DNA of 64,000 bases from Muribaculaceae bacterium. GTDB lineage: Bacteria; Bacteroidota; Bacteroidia; Bacteroidales; Muribaculaceae. Numbering within the stretch: the stretch's first letter is position 1; each line of letters begins with the position of its first letter. Shown here one piece after another: positions 44,465 through 53,617 of this stretch. The stretch covers positions 1 to 64,000 of the forward strand of contig VSPG01000006.1 of the NCBI GenBank assembly GCA_009775265.1, in the 5' to 3' direction. Both the position numbers and the translations under genes were made by a program. A model generated the notes under the pieces. It was not told the DNA's origin. It saw only the letters and a list, made by a program, of their open reading frames with translations, and did not search any database.

Positions 44465-45231
44465 TGCTTTATCTTGTGTGAAAGTTCAAAAAGACGTCGT
44501 TTGTCATGCCCGGAAAGAGCATCGTAGCCCGACTGCTTCACTTTGTCGAGAAGTTCGTCAAGTTCTGCACGTAAATCGGCCGGGGCAGAGCCACGGTTGC
44601 TACGCCAATGCCACGCTCGCCGCCTTGCAAATCCAAGAACGGCGCCACACACGGCGCCGCCCGTATGCGCCATGGTGCTTGAAACACTGCCCGTGAATCC
44701 CACGCAGAACAGCAGCACCATTGCAGCCACTATCCACTTAATTTTGACCGGACCGACCGGCCACAGATTCAGTTTCATATCGGGCGCATCAAAAGCCACC
44801 GCCACCGCCACGGCAAGAACCGACGCCGACGACCCCATGAGCGAGGCCGCCCCCATGGCCGGATAAACAGCATGGGAAACGGCAAACACTGCCGCTCCCG
44901 CCACTCCTCCTGCCACATAGACACGGACAAGCGCACGGCCGCCATTGACATGCAGAAGTATGCTTCCGAAGCAATAAAGCCAAAGCATGTTGAACAGCAG
45001 ATGCAGCACGTCCGTCTGCACGAACATGTAGCTCAAAACGCTCCATGGCTGCCTGAGCATCGACGGCAGCCACGACGGCAACACAAGCCATGCAAGCATA
45101 CGGCCGCCGTCGAATATCCCGAAAACAGCCACGGCAACAAACACAGACACATTGGCTGCTATAAGCGCATACAGCGTATTGGAACGCAGCGCCGCCGGGA
45201 TAGAACGCATGTCAAAAGAACCAATGGCCAT
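44461..45231 (-). CDS. Rhomboid family protease, divergent active-site motif
   Basis: A 256-residue intramembrane serine protease with six or more helices. The HLLFNMLWLY motif of TM2 is present. The active-site serine is Ser135 in GSSA instead of the usual GASG, and the partner His189 lies in AHTGG. The C-terminal 40 residues are a charged cytosolic helix. It overlaps the preceding rhomboid gene by 20 bases and the following EEP gene by four, indicating tight translational coupling. Active despite the altered motif is likely, since Ser and His remain. Confidence 0.88.
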   Translation of the reverse strand: MAIGSFDMRSIPAALRSNTLYALIAANVSVFVAVAVFGIFDGGRMLAWLVLPSWLPSMLRQPWSVLSYMFVQTDVLHLLFNMLWLYCFGSILLHVNGGRALVRVYVAGGVAGAAVFAVSHAVYPAMGAASLMGSSASVLAVAVAVAFDAPDMKLNLWPVGPVKIKWIVAAMVLLFCVGFTGSVSSTMAHTGGAVCGAVLGFARRRAWHWRSNRGSAPADLRAELDELLDKVKQSGYDALSGHDKRRLFELSHKIKQ

Positions 45232-45964
45232 TGAATGTCCCCTTTTTCTTCCAATAAAGAATCATGATGAATCCTACGAGCATGCCTCCGAGATGGGCAA
45301 AATGCGCCACATTGTCGGCTATTCCTCCAAGGCCATAGAAAAGTTCCAGCACCACATAGCCCACAACAAGCCATTTGGCCTTGACAGGCACGGGTATGAA
45401 CCATATGTATACCGGCTGGTTGGGGAACAGCATGCCGAAAGCAAGCAATATGCCATAAATTGCTCCCGACGCTCCCACAAGCGGGGTGTTTACAAGCGCA
45501 TTGAGCGTGGCTGACGTAGGGTCGGCAAAAGTAAGCCCCTGATGCATCAGCGTCCATCCTGTGCGGCAAATCTCCGCATAAGCGTCGGCGGGCAACATAG
45601 ACGCATATTTATATACGAATACCGCACTTACACCTTCCTGGATGAGACCCGCACCTATGCCGCAGGCAAGATAATAGAAAAGAAAACGGTACGAGCCCAA
45701 TGCGCGCTCTATCACCTCGCCGAACATAAGCAGGGCGAACATATTGAAAAACAGATGGGTAAAACCGCTATGCAGAAACATATAAGAAAACAACTGCATA
45801 GGTTCATAACCCGGCGAAGAAAAAAAGTACATCGCGCACCAGCGGGTAAGAGCGCGGTCCACACCGGGGAACAGTGCCATCACAGCCCACACGAGGATGC
45901 ACACGCCTGCAAGGTTCTTTGTCACAGGCGGCAACCTCTGTATAAATCCCGAAAAGAAACTCAT
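45212..45964 (-). CDS. Rhomboid family intramembrane serine protease
   Basis: A 250-residue GlpG-like protease. The HSGFTHLFFNMFAL signature of TM2 is at 65-78, nucleophile Ser166 in GASG, and catalytic His224 in AHLGG. A TAATTTTG box on the minus strand (46002-45995) is the likely promoter, and MSFFSGF at 45964 the start; the frame extends 11 codons upstream without support. It heads a four-gene run: rhomboid, rhomboid, EEP protein, M3 peptidase. Confidence 0.92.
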   Translation of the reverse strand: MSFFSGFIQRLPPVTKNLAGVCILVWAVMALFPGVDRALTRWCAMYFFSSPGYEPMQLFSYMFLHSGFTHLFFNMFALLMFGEVIERALGSYRFLFYYLACGIGAGLIQEGVSAVFVYKYASMLPADAYAEICRTGWTLMHQGLTFADPTSATLNALVNTPLVGASGAIYGILLAFGMLFPNQPVYIWFIPVPVKAKWLVVGYVVLELFYGLGGIADNVAHFAHLGGMLVGFIMILYWKKKGTFNGHWFF

Positions 45965-46107
45965 AATTATAAATATAATACTTACTTCAATACGCAAAAT
46001 TACTAAAAAAACAGGCTAACGGGGGTATAAAAGCCGCACAAGCAGAAAAAAAATAATTTTTTTGTGATTTTTTTAACAAAAATATACTCGATGTAGAGTT
46101 TTATGAG

Positions 46108-46115
46108 TATATTTG
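46108..46115 (+). promoter_or_regulatory. -7 box of HU gene
   Basis: TATATTTG, 31 bases before the ATG at 46147, within an AT-rich upstream segment typical of strongly expressed genes. Confidence 0.6.
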
Positions 46116-46146
46116 CGCAATAAAAACACCAATAACTAATTTCCTT

Positions 46147-46419
46147 ATGAACAAGACTGAGCTCATCAACGCTATCGCCGAGAAAGCCAACCTGACCAAG
46201 GCCGACGCCAAGGCAGCCCTCGACGCAACCACCGCAGCCATCGCCGAGGCCCTCGCCGCTAACGACAAAGTAGCCCTCGTAGGATTCGGCACTTTCTCTG
46301 TAAGCGAGAAAGGCGAACGCACAGGCATCAACCCCCGCACAAAAGAAACCATCACTATCGCCGCACGCAAAGCCGTCAAATTCAAAGCCGGCAGCGAGCT
46401 CAACGATGCCGTGAAATAA
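46147..46419 (+). CDS. HU family DNA-binding protein
   Basis: A 90-residue nucleoid-associated histone-like protein. The alpha-helical dimerisation half is followed by GFGTFSV, the beta-arm with R-x-G-x-N-P-x-T (RTGINPRTKETI), and the C-terminal KAVKFKAG segment, all hallmarks of HU/IHF. Length is standard. Codon use appears highly biased, as expected for an abundant protein. Monocistronic, with its own terminator. Confidence 0.96.
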   Translation: MNKTELINAIAEKANLTKADAKAALDATTAAIAEALAANDKVALVGFGTFSVSEKGERTGINPRTKETITIAARKAVKFKAGSELNDAVK

Positions 46420-46439
46420 ATTTCCGGCTTCAGACATTG

Positions 46440-46480
46440 AACCAGGCGACATCTTCCGATGCCGCCTGGTTTTCTTTTTT
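46440..46480 (+). terminator. HU gene terminator
   Basis: 9-bp arms (46440-46448, 46463-46471), with further CATC/GATG pairing inside, followed by TTTTCTTTTTT. Confidence 0.88.
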
Positions 46481-46689
46481 ACAATGTACGGCCATAATAT
46501 TTCCATGGATATTTTTTCCAACATTGTAGACATTGCGGACAACATACTACCATATTATATTAAAATATGTTAGAATATATTGCACCGCAGTGTTTTAAGA
46601 CATTTTTTTTGCAATTTTGCACTGCAAAGAGTCAAAGCGGAACATTCCGCATGGCTGCATTTCATTACACATTATCGCTATTCATAAAC

Positions 46690-48096
46690 ATGTTCCGTAA
46701 GATTTTTCTTGCTGCCGCCCTCAGTCTGGCTTTTTCAGCCGGCGCACAGACGGCACTGACACTCGACCAGTGTATAGCCATAGCACTGAGCGAGAACCCG
46801 ACAATACAAGTGGCCGACATGGAAATCAAACGCGTCGACTATTCCCGTGGCGAAACATTGTCGCAATTGCTGCCTCAGGTGAATCTGGGAGCCAACTATT
46901 CGCGCATGCTTGCAAAACAAGTCATGTATATGAATATGGACGGCTTCGGTGGTGGCGCCGGAGGCTCCGATGACGAAGACAGCAATTCCGAGACACAGAC
47001 CCGCAAAGGCGCAGGCAACGAAAACGGCATAAAAATGGGCCTTGACAACAGCTATCAGATAGGATTCTCGGCAGCCGTGCCTTTAATCGCCCCACAGCTG
47101 TGGAAATCCATGAAACTTAGCGACAGCCAGATACTGCAGTCTGTCGAACAGGCACGCGCCTCGCGTCTCGACCTCGTAAACCAGGTGAAAGATGCTTACT
47201 ACACGCTAATGCTTGCCACCGACTCCCGCGCGGTAGTACAGGAAAGCTACGACATGGCCGCACTTACGCATGAGACATATCGAAAGCAATTCGAAGCCGG
47301 AGCCGCATCGGACTACGACGTGCTGCGCACATCCGTAGCGATGAAAAACATCGAGCCGGAACTCATGCAGGCCGACATAGCCATCAAGCAGGCGCGCCTG
47401 CAACTTCTTGTCCTCATGGGACTCGACGCCTCCACTCCCATAGAAGTATCGGGCCGCCTTTCCGATTACGAGAAAAACATGTTTGACGAAGCAATGCTGC
47501 TCGAACGCGATTATTCACAGAACAGCACACTCGTCCAAAACACATTGCAGACACGGATGCTTCGCGACGCTCTTGACGTGCAGCGCATGGCATGGTTCCC
47601 CACCATTTCGGCAAGTATCAATTACTACTGGAACTCCAACAGCAACGGCTCGCCGTTCAAAAATTTCCGATGGAGCAACTCCTCTACTTTCGGCCTGTCA
47701 CTTTCGATGCCGATTTTCACCGGAGGCGCGCGCCTGAGCAGGCAGCGCCAGGCGAAGGTACAGCTGCTGGAGTCGGAGCTCCAGCGGGAGAACATCGAGC
47801 GCAGCGTGTCGATGCAGGTCGACCTTGCTATCGACAACATACGCCAGAACGTGCGACAGATCACATCGACATCCGAAAGCGTGGCAGAAGCCGAGCGCGC
47901 CCACGACATCATGGAGCGCTCCTTTGCCATCGGCGCCGCAAGCTATCTCGACCTGCGCGACAGCGAACTCGCCCTCACACGCTCACGCCTCGCCTATTAC
48001 CAAAGCATCTACAACTATCTCGTGGCCAACAGCCAGCTCGAATTGCTGCGTGGCACCGCTCCGCTCGAGTCTTACACACTTACCGAAAATAAATAA
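46690..48096 (+). CDS. TolC family outer-membrane efflux channel
   Basis: Outer-membrane factor of a tripartite efflux pump, 468 residues with a signal peptide (about 1-19). Two long coiled-coil halves of the outer-membrane efflux protein repeat (PF02321) are seen, with the typical SYDLRD-like element (ASYLDLRDSE) near 415. A Gly/Asp/Glu-rich insert follows residue 80. The open frame extends to 46567, but ATG 46690 begins the signal peptide. First gene of an efflux operon; the adaptor follows after 9 bases. Confidence 0.93.
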   Translation: MFRKIFLAAALSLAFSAGAQTALTLDQCIAIALSENPTIQVADMEIKRVDYSRGETLSQLLPQVNLGANYSRMLAKQVMYMNMDGFGGGAGGSDDEDSNSETQTRKGAGNENGIKMGLDNSYQIGFSAAVPLIAPQLWKSMKLSDSQILQSVEQARASRLDLVNQVKDAYYTLMLATDSRAVVQESYDMAALTHETYRKQFEAGAASDYDVLRTSVAMKNIEPELMQADIAIKQARLQLLVLMGLDASTPIEVSGRLSDYEKNMFDEAMLLERDYSQNSTLVQNTLQTRMLRDALDVQRMAWFPTISASINYYWNSNSNGSPFKNFRWSNSSTFGLSLSMPIFTGGARLSRQRQAKVQLLESELQRENIERSVSMQVDLAIDNIRQNVRQITSTSESVAEAERAHDIMERSFAIGAASYLDLRDSELALTRSRLAYYQSIYNYLVANSQLELLRGTAPLESYTLTENK

Positions 48097-48105
48097 ACAA
48101 AGCAT

Positions 48106-49128
48106 ATGTTCCGTTCATCCATCCACTTTTGCCTGCTTGCAGGCGCATGCGTGGCATTCAGTGCCTGTAGCGGCGCCGACAAAAATGCCGCCGTTGCAGA
48201 AACAGAAGAACTGCCACGCGTAGAAGTCTCCCTCGCACAAATGCGCGAAGTGCCGCAGACAAAAGAGTACACTGCCAATGTAGAAGCCTACAATGTCAAC
48301 AACATCTCGCCCGCAACGGCAAACCGCATCAAGACAATAGCCGTAGAAGTCGGCGACGCCGTGCGCCGCGGGCAGACACTTGTGACCCTTGACCACGCCA
48401 ACCTTGACCAGCTAAAGATAAACCTCGACCAGATCGAACGCGAATACAAGCGCGCCGTGACGCTGCTTGAAATAGGCGCCGGCACACAGCAGGCCGTAGA
48501 CCAGCTGAAGGCGCAGTTCGACGCCGCCCGTACACAATACGACAACGCGCGGGAGAACACCATGCTGGTATCGCCCGTAAGCGGCGTAGTGACCGCACGA
48601 AACTATGACCCCGGCGACATGAGCGGCGCGCAGCCCATTCTTACCATAGGACAACTTTCGCCGGTAGTGAAAGTGATAATCAACGCCTCCGAAAGCGACC
48701 TCACAAAAATACACAAAGGCATGAACGTGGCGATTCGTTTCGACGCCCTCCCCGGAGAATCGTTTGAAGGTACAGTCGCACGTGTATACCCTTCCATCGA
48801 CCCCACGACGCGCACGTTCGAGGCAGAGATTCAAATAAAGAATCCCGGAGAACGTCTTCGTCCGGGAATGTTTGCCCGCGTGGAAATTGACCATGGTTCC
48901 ATAAGCCGCGTCGTAGTGCCCGACCGCGCGGTAGTGAAGCAGACCGGCAGTGGCAACCGCTATGTGTACGTTCTGCACGGCAACACCGTCAGCTACAACC
49001 GCGTGGAACTCGGACGACGCCTTGACGACGCCTACGAGCTTATCGACGGTATCGCCGACGGAGACACCGTGGTGATTTCAGGCCAATCGCGACTTGCCGA
49101 CGGAGCCGCTGTGGAAGTGATGCAATAA
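48106..49128 (+). CDS. RND efflux periplasmic adaptor lipoprotein
   Basis: Membrane-fusion protein of the HlyD/AcrA family, 340 residues, with lipobox FSAC (Cys21) for inner-membrane anchoring. Order: beta-barrel strands, lipoyl/biotinyl-like half (about 55-85), short alpha-hairpin (about 95-145), second lipoyl half, beta-barrel, membrane-proximal domain. Links the pump at 49182 with the TolC-like channel. Confidence 0.94.
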   Translation: MFRSSIHFCLLAGACVAFSACSGADKNAAVAETEELPRVEVSLAQMREVPQTKEYTANVEAYNVNNISPATANRIKTIAVEVGDAVRRGQTLVTLDHANLDQLKINLDQIEREYKRAVTLLEIGAGTQQAVDQLKAQFDAARTQYDNARENTMLVSPVSGVVTARNYDPGDMSGAQPILTIGQLSPVVKVIINASESDLTKIHKGMNVAIRFDALPGESFEGTVARVYPSIDPTTRTFEAEIQIKNPGERLRPGMFARVEIDHGSISRVVVPDRAVVKQTGSGNRYVYVLHGNTVSYNRVELGRRLDDAYELIDGIADGDTVVISGQSRLADGAAVEVMQ

Positions 49129-49181
49129 GCCGGAACCCGGTATTTAAAATATATGACATTAAAGTATAAACATATAACGAT

Positions 49182-52100
49182 ATGAGTCTATACGGCAACG
49201 CCGTGAAGCGTCCGATTATGACCACGCTGTGTTTCGTGGCGGTAGTCATCCTCGGCATCTTCTCGCTCAATACACTCCCCATCGACCTTTATCCGGATGT
49301 GGAGACCAACACGCTGATGGTAATGACAAGCTATCAGGGCGCAAGCGCGCAGGACATAGAACAGAATGTCACACGCCCGCTTGAAAACGTGCTCAACTCC
49401 GTCAACGACCTGAAGCACATCACATCCAAAAGCCGCGAGGGCATCTCGGTGATAACGCTGGAATTCGAATACGGCAAAGACATCGACGTGCTCACCAACG
49501 ACGTGCGCGACAAACTTGACCTCGTATCCTCAGCGCTACCCGACGATGCAGAAAATCCCACTATTTTCAAATTCTCGTCGGACATGATTCCCATAGTTAT
49601 GCTCTCCGTGCGGGCTTCTGAAAGCATGCCTGGCCTGTACAAAATCCTTGACGAGGCCGTGGCAAACCCTCTCGCACGCATCAACGGCGTGGGTTCCGTG
49701 AGCATATCCGGAGCGCCCAAGCGCGAGATTCATATCTACGCCGACCCAGCACGCCTTGAGGCTTACGGACTCACCATAGAGCAGATTTCGCAGGTAGTGG
49801 CTGCCGAAAACCGCAACATCCCCGGCGGATCGTTCGACATAGGCTCTGACACATATTCATTGCGTGTACAAGGAGAGTTCACATCTTCCGACCAGATGGC
49901 CGGGATAGTCGTGGGCTCGCGCGACGGGCGGAACATATACCTGCGCGACGTCGCACGCATCGACGACTCGCTTGAAGAACGCGCCCAACAGACCTACAAC
50001 GACGGCGAGAAAGGCGCCATGATAATCATTCAGAAACAAAGCGGCGCCAATTCCGTAGAAATTTCCAACAAAGTGTTGGAAATGCTGCCGTCGATTCAGA
50101 AGCGTCTGCCGTCCGATGTAAAACTCGGCATAATAGTAGACACGTCCGACAACATCCGCAACACCATCGCTTCGCTGGTGGAAACCGTGATGTACGCCCT
50201 GCTGTTTGTCATCATTGTGGTGTTTTTCTTCCTCGGCCGATGGAGAGCCACGCTCATCATCACCATCACCATACCCATATCGCTCATAGCCTCATTCATA
50301 TACCTCGCTGTCACGGGCAACTCGCTCAACATCGTTTCGCTATCGGCTCTGTCCATTTCGATAGGCATGGTGGTGGACGACGCCATTGTGGTGCTTGAGA
50401 ATGTGACTACCCATATCGAACGTGGTTCCGATCCGAAACAGGCAGCCGTGCACGGCACCAATGAGGTGGCCATAAGCGTAGTGGCGTCGACCCTTACGCT
50501 CATCGCCGTGTTCTTCCCGCTCACGCTTGTGACGGGCATGACCGGCGTGCTGTTCCGCCAGCTCGGATGGATGGTGACCATCATGATGATTATATCCACC
50601 GTGTGCGCACTGTCGCTCACCCCCATGCTGTGCAGCCTTCTGCTCCGCCGCGACACAAAGCACGGCCGCGTATACAAACTGCTGTTCACACCCGTCAACC
50701 GCGGGCTCGACGCTTTCGACCGAGGCTACGGACGCCTGCTCACATGGGTGGTTTCGCACAAACTCATAACCGCTGTTGTCAGCCTCGCCGTATTTTTCAG
50801 CTCCCTCGTCCTGCTTAAACATGTAGGCACCGAGTTCTTCCCCACAGCCGACGACGGACGTCTCAGCGTGAACCTCGAACTGCCCATCGGCACACGGGTG
50901 GAAATAGCACAGGAGCTGACATCCAAGCTCGTAAAAGAATGGCGCGAAAAATATCCGGAAATCTCCGTGATAAACTACACCACAGGCTCAGCCGACAGCG
51001 ACAACACGTTCGCCTCCCTGCGCGACAACGGCCCGCACATCATTTCCATGAACATTCGCCTCTCCGACCCGGGAGAGCGCGAACGCGGCATCATTGAGAT
51101 AGCGGGCGAGATGCGACGCGACCTCCGCGACTACCCGCAGTACAAGAAAGCGCAGGTGCAGGTGGGCGGCGGCGCAGGCATGGGCGGCCAGTCGACCATC
51201 GACTACGAAATCTACGGCTACGACTTCGCCCTCACCGACACCATGGCACAGCGTCTCAAGACGGTGCTTGAGAACATACCCGGCACAGCCGACGTATTCA
51301 TATCGCGCTCTGACTATCAGCCGGAATACCAAGTCGACTTCGACCGCGAGAAACTGGCCATTTACGGTCTCAACCTCCAGACAGCAGCCACATATCTGCG
51401 CAACCGCATCAACGGCTCCACCGCTTCGCGTTTCCGCGAAGACGGCGAAGAATATGACATCAAGGTGATGTACGACCCGGCACACCGCCAGTCCATCGAA
51501 GACATCGAGAACATACTCATCTACAACTCCGCCGGCAAGGGCGTGCGCCTGAGCGACGTGGGCACGGTAGTGGAACGCGCCACACCGCCCACTATCGAGC
51601 GAAAAGACCGCGAGCGCATCGTCACCGTGAAAACCACCGTGCAAGGTGTGCCGATGAGCCGGATCGTAGAAGCATCCCAGCGCGAACTCGACAAGATGGA
51701 CATACCACAGGGAGTGTCCATCTCGCTGAGCGGAAGCTATGAAGACCAGCAGGACTCGTTCCGCGACCTGCTTACGCTGGCAATACTTATCGTGATTCTT
51801 GTCTACATCGTCATGGCCGCACAGTTCGAAAGCTACACCTACCCCGCCATCATCATGACATCGCTGCTGTTCGCATTCTCCGGAGTGTTCATCATACTTT
51901 GGATTACGGGGCACAACCTCAACGTCATGAGTATGATTGGAGCCATCATGCTTATAGGCATCGTGGTGAAGAACGGTATCGTGCTCATAGACTACATCAC
52001 GCTCAACCGCGAGCGTGGAATGAGCATTCGACGTGCGGTAATCCTCGGCGGCGAATCCCGTCTGCGTCCTGTGGTGATGACGACACTGACCACCATACTC

Positions 52101-52289
52101 GGTATGGTGCCCATGGCCATCGGAACAGGACAGGGAGCCGAAATGTGGCGCCCCATGGGCACTGCGGTTATCGGCGGCCTCACAGTGTCCACCATCCTCA
52201 CGCTACTGTTCGTGCCCATGCTCTATTGTGTATTCGCTTACAACGGCGTGCGCAACAAGCGAAAGAAACTGCGTTCACAAAAATCCTAA
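49182..52289 (+). CDS. RND multidrug efflux pump, AcrB/HAE-1-like
   Basis: Proton-driven inner-membrane pump of 1035 residues with the 12-helix RND layout and two large periplasmic loops. Proton-relay residues Asp399 and Asp400 (VVDDA) in TM4 and Lys930 (VVKNG) in TM10 are intact, so it should be active. Family HAE-1 suggests drugs, bile salts or other amphipathic compounds as cargo. It lies 53 bases after the adaptor gene, and the small PG0541-like gene follows after nine bases. Confidence 0.95.
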   Translation: MSLYGNAVKRPIMTTLCFVAVVILGIFSLNTLPIDLYPDVETNTLMVMTSYQGASAQDIEQNVTRPLENVLNSVNDLKHITSKSREGISVITLEFEYGKDIDVLTNDVRDKLDLVSSALPDDAENPTIFKFSSDMIPIVMLSVRASESMPGLYKILDEAVANPLARINGVGSVSISGAPKREIHIYADPARLEAYGLTIEQISQVVAAENRNIPGGSFDIGSDTYSLRVQGEFTSSDQMAGIVVGSRDGRNIYLRDVARIDDSLEERAQQTYNDGEKGAMIIIQKQSGANSVEISNKVLEMLPSIQKRLPSDVKLGIIVDTSDNIRNTIASLVETVMYALLFVIIVVFFFLGRWRATLIITITIPISLIASFIYLAVTGNSLNIVSLSALSISIGMVVDDAIVVLENVTTHIERGSDPKQAAVHGTNEVAISVVASTLTLIAVFFPLTLVTGMTGVLFRQLGWMVTIMMIISTVCALSLTPMLCSLLLRRDTKHGRVYKLLFTPVNRGLDAFDRGYGRLLTWVVSHKLITAVVSLAVFFSSLVLLKHVGTEFFPTADDGRLSVNLELPIGTRVEIAQELTSKLVKEWREKYPEISVINYTTGSADSDNTFASLRDNGPHIISMNIRLSDPGERERGIIEIAGEMRRDLRDYPQYKKAQVQVGGGAGMGGQSTIDYEIYGYDFALTDTMAQRLKTVLENIPGTADVFISRSDYQPEYQVDFDREKLAIYGLNLQTAATYLRNRINGSTASRFREDGEEYDIKVMYDPAHRQSIEDIENILIYNSAGKGVRLSDVGTVVERATPPTIERKDRERIVTVKTTVQGVPMSRIVEASQRELDKMDIPQGVSISLSGSYEDQQDSFRDLLTLAILIVILVYIVMAAQFESYTYPAIIMTSLLFAFSGVFIILWITGHNLNVMSMIGAIMLIGIVVKNGIVLIDYITLNRERGMSIRRAVILGGESRLRPVVMTTLTTILGMVPMAIGTGQGAEMWRPMGTAVIGGLTVSTILTLLFVPMLYCVFAYNGVRNKRKKLRSQKS

Positions 52290-52298
52290 CTGCAAAAA

Positions 52299-52592
52299 AT
52301 GAAAACCGTATTCATAGCATTCGACCAGGCTCACCGCGAGCGCATAATCGACATACTCGACCGCAGCAGTTGTCGCGGTTTCACATCGTGGAACACTGTA
52401 GAGGGACGCGGAAGCGTCGACGGCGAGCCGCACTACGGCTCGCATGCGTGGCCCTCTATGGCGTCGGCCATACTCACCGTAGTGCCCGACGAGCGCGTGG
52501 CTCCGCTGCTTGAACGCCTGCGTGCGCTTGATGCAGAACGTCCCAAACTGGGGCTGCGTGCCTTCGTGTGGAACGTGGAACAATCCATGTAG
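52299..52592 (+). CDS. PG0541-type transporter-associated small protein
   Basis: A 97-residue soluble protein that follows the RND pump gene. It resembles the small family typified by Porphyromonas PG0541 found beside RND pumps. A ferredoxin-like or PII-like alpha-beta fold is plausible: KTVFIAFDQ strand, a helix, a loop with conserved GEPHYGSHAWP, then VPDERVAPLL. Such proteins may tune pump activity by sensing a ligand, but no function has been shown here. Same transcript as the pump. Confidence 0.75.
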   Translation: MKTVFIAFDQAHRERIIDILDRSSCRGFTSWNTVEGRGSVDGEPHYGSHAWPSMASAILTVVPDERVAPLLERLRALDAERPKLGLRAFVWNVEQSM

Positions 52593-52614
52593 CCCGTGGA
52601 ACATATAAAACCTT

Positions 52615-52650
52615 GGCGCCCGACACATTTTATTGTATGTGTCGGGCGCC
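52615..52650. terminator. Terminator between efflux operon and fcl
   Basis: 14-bp perfect GC-rich arms (52615-52628, 52637-52650) with an 8-base loop between converging transcripts. Confidence 0.82.
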
Positions 52651-52672
52651 TAAACTTTATCGTGCGTCGAAA

Positions 52673-53617
52673 CTACCGCTCGGCACGCATGGGGTTGGAT
52701 AGAAAATCGTCGTAGGCAAGACGTATGCCTTCCGGAAGTTCGGTGCTGTAAGTCCACCCCAAAGCCGTTGCCTTGGACACATCCAGCAATTTGCGAGGCG
52801 TACCGTTAGGCCGTGAGGTATCCCACAGGATTCGGCCATGATAGCCCACGATGCCGGCCACCATCTCCGTAAGCTCACGTATGCTGAGTTCCTTACCCGT
52901 ACCAGCATTCACAGTTTCATTGCCTGAATAGTTGTTCATCAGGAAAACGCAGAGGTTCGCAAGGTCGTCGACGTAAAGGAATTCACGGAGCGGACTGCCG
53001 TCGCCCCAGCATGTCACTTCATCAAGTCCCGATTCCTTGGCCTCATGAAAGCGCCGGATCAAAGCGGGAAGTACATGCGAATGCTCGGGATGATAATTGT
53101 CGTTAGGGCCGTAAAGATTCGTCGGCATCACCGATATATAATCCGTCCCATACTGCCGGTTGAGATATTCGCAGTACTTCAGGCCGGATATTTTGGCAAG
53201 CGCATAAGCCTCGTTGGTGGCTTCAAGCGACGATGTGAGCAGGCACGATTCCGGCATGGGCTGAGGCGCCATGCGCGGATAGATGCACGACGAGCCGAGA
53301 AACTCAAGTTTCTTCACCCCATGTTTCCATGCAGCATGGATTACGTTCATTTCGAGCATCATGTTGTCGTACATGAAATCGGCAAGAGCCGACTGGTTGG
53401 CCACAATGCCGCCCACCTTTGCTGCAGCGAGAAACACATACTCGGGCTTCTCGTCGGCAAAAAATCCGTTCACAGCCTCCTGGCTTATAAGATCCAGTTC
53501 CTTATGGGTACGGGTCACGATGTTGCCATAGCCCTGCCTGCGCAACTCACGCACGATGGCAGAGCCAACCATTCCGCGATGGCCGGCCACATATATCTTA
53601 GCATCCTTATCCATCAT
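52673..53617 (-). CDS. fcl: GDP-L-fucose synthase
   Basis: NADPH-dependent epimerase/reductase that converts GDP-4-keto-6-deoxy-mannose to GDP-L-fucose. 314 residues, extended short-chain dehydrogenase fold: GHRGMVG nucleotide-binding loop at 12-18, catalytic Tyr138/Lys142 in EAYALAK, and conserved GSSCIYP. Its ATGATG start overlaps the gmd TGA. With gmd it forms the complete two-step route from GDP-mannose, feeding capsule or glycoprotein fucosylation; the glycosyltransferases are not in this window. Confidence 0.96.
   Translation of the reverse strand: MMDKDAKIYVAGHRGMVGSAIVRELRRQGYGNIVTRTHKELDLISQEAVNGFFADEKPEYVFLAAAKVGGIVANQSALADFMYDNMMLEMNVIHAAWKHGVKKLEFLGSSCIYPRMAPQPMPESCLLTSSLEATNEAYALAKISGLKYCEYLNRQYGTDYISVMPTNLYGPNDNYHPEHSHVLPALIRRFHEAKESGLDEVTCWGDGSPLREFLYVDDLANLCVFLMNNYSGNETVNAGTGKELSIRELTEMVAGIVGYHGRILWDTSRPNGTPRKLLDVSKATALGWTYSTELPEGIRLAYDDFLSNPMRAER

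Noticed and set aside
46496..46513. Imperfect palindrome AATATTTCCATGGATATT upstream of the efflux operon
   Set aside because: It could be an operator, but the region is AT-rich, no regulator gene is adjacent, and no second copy was seen.
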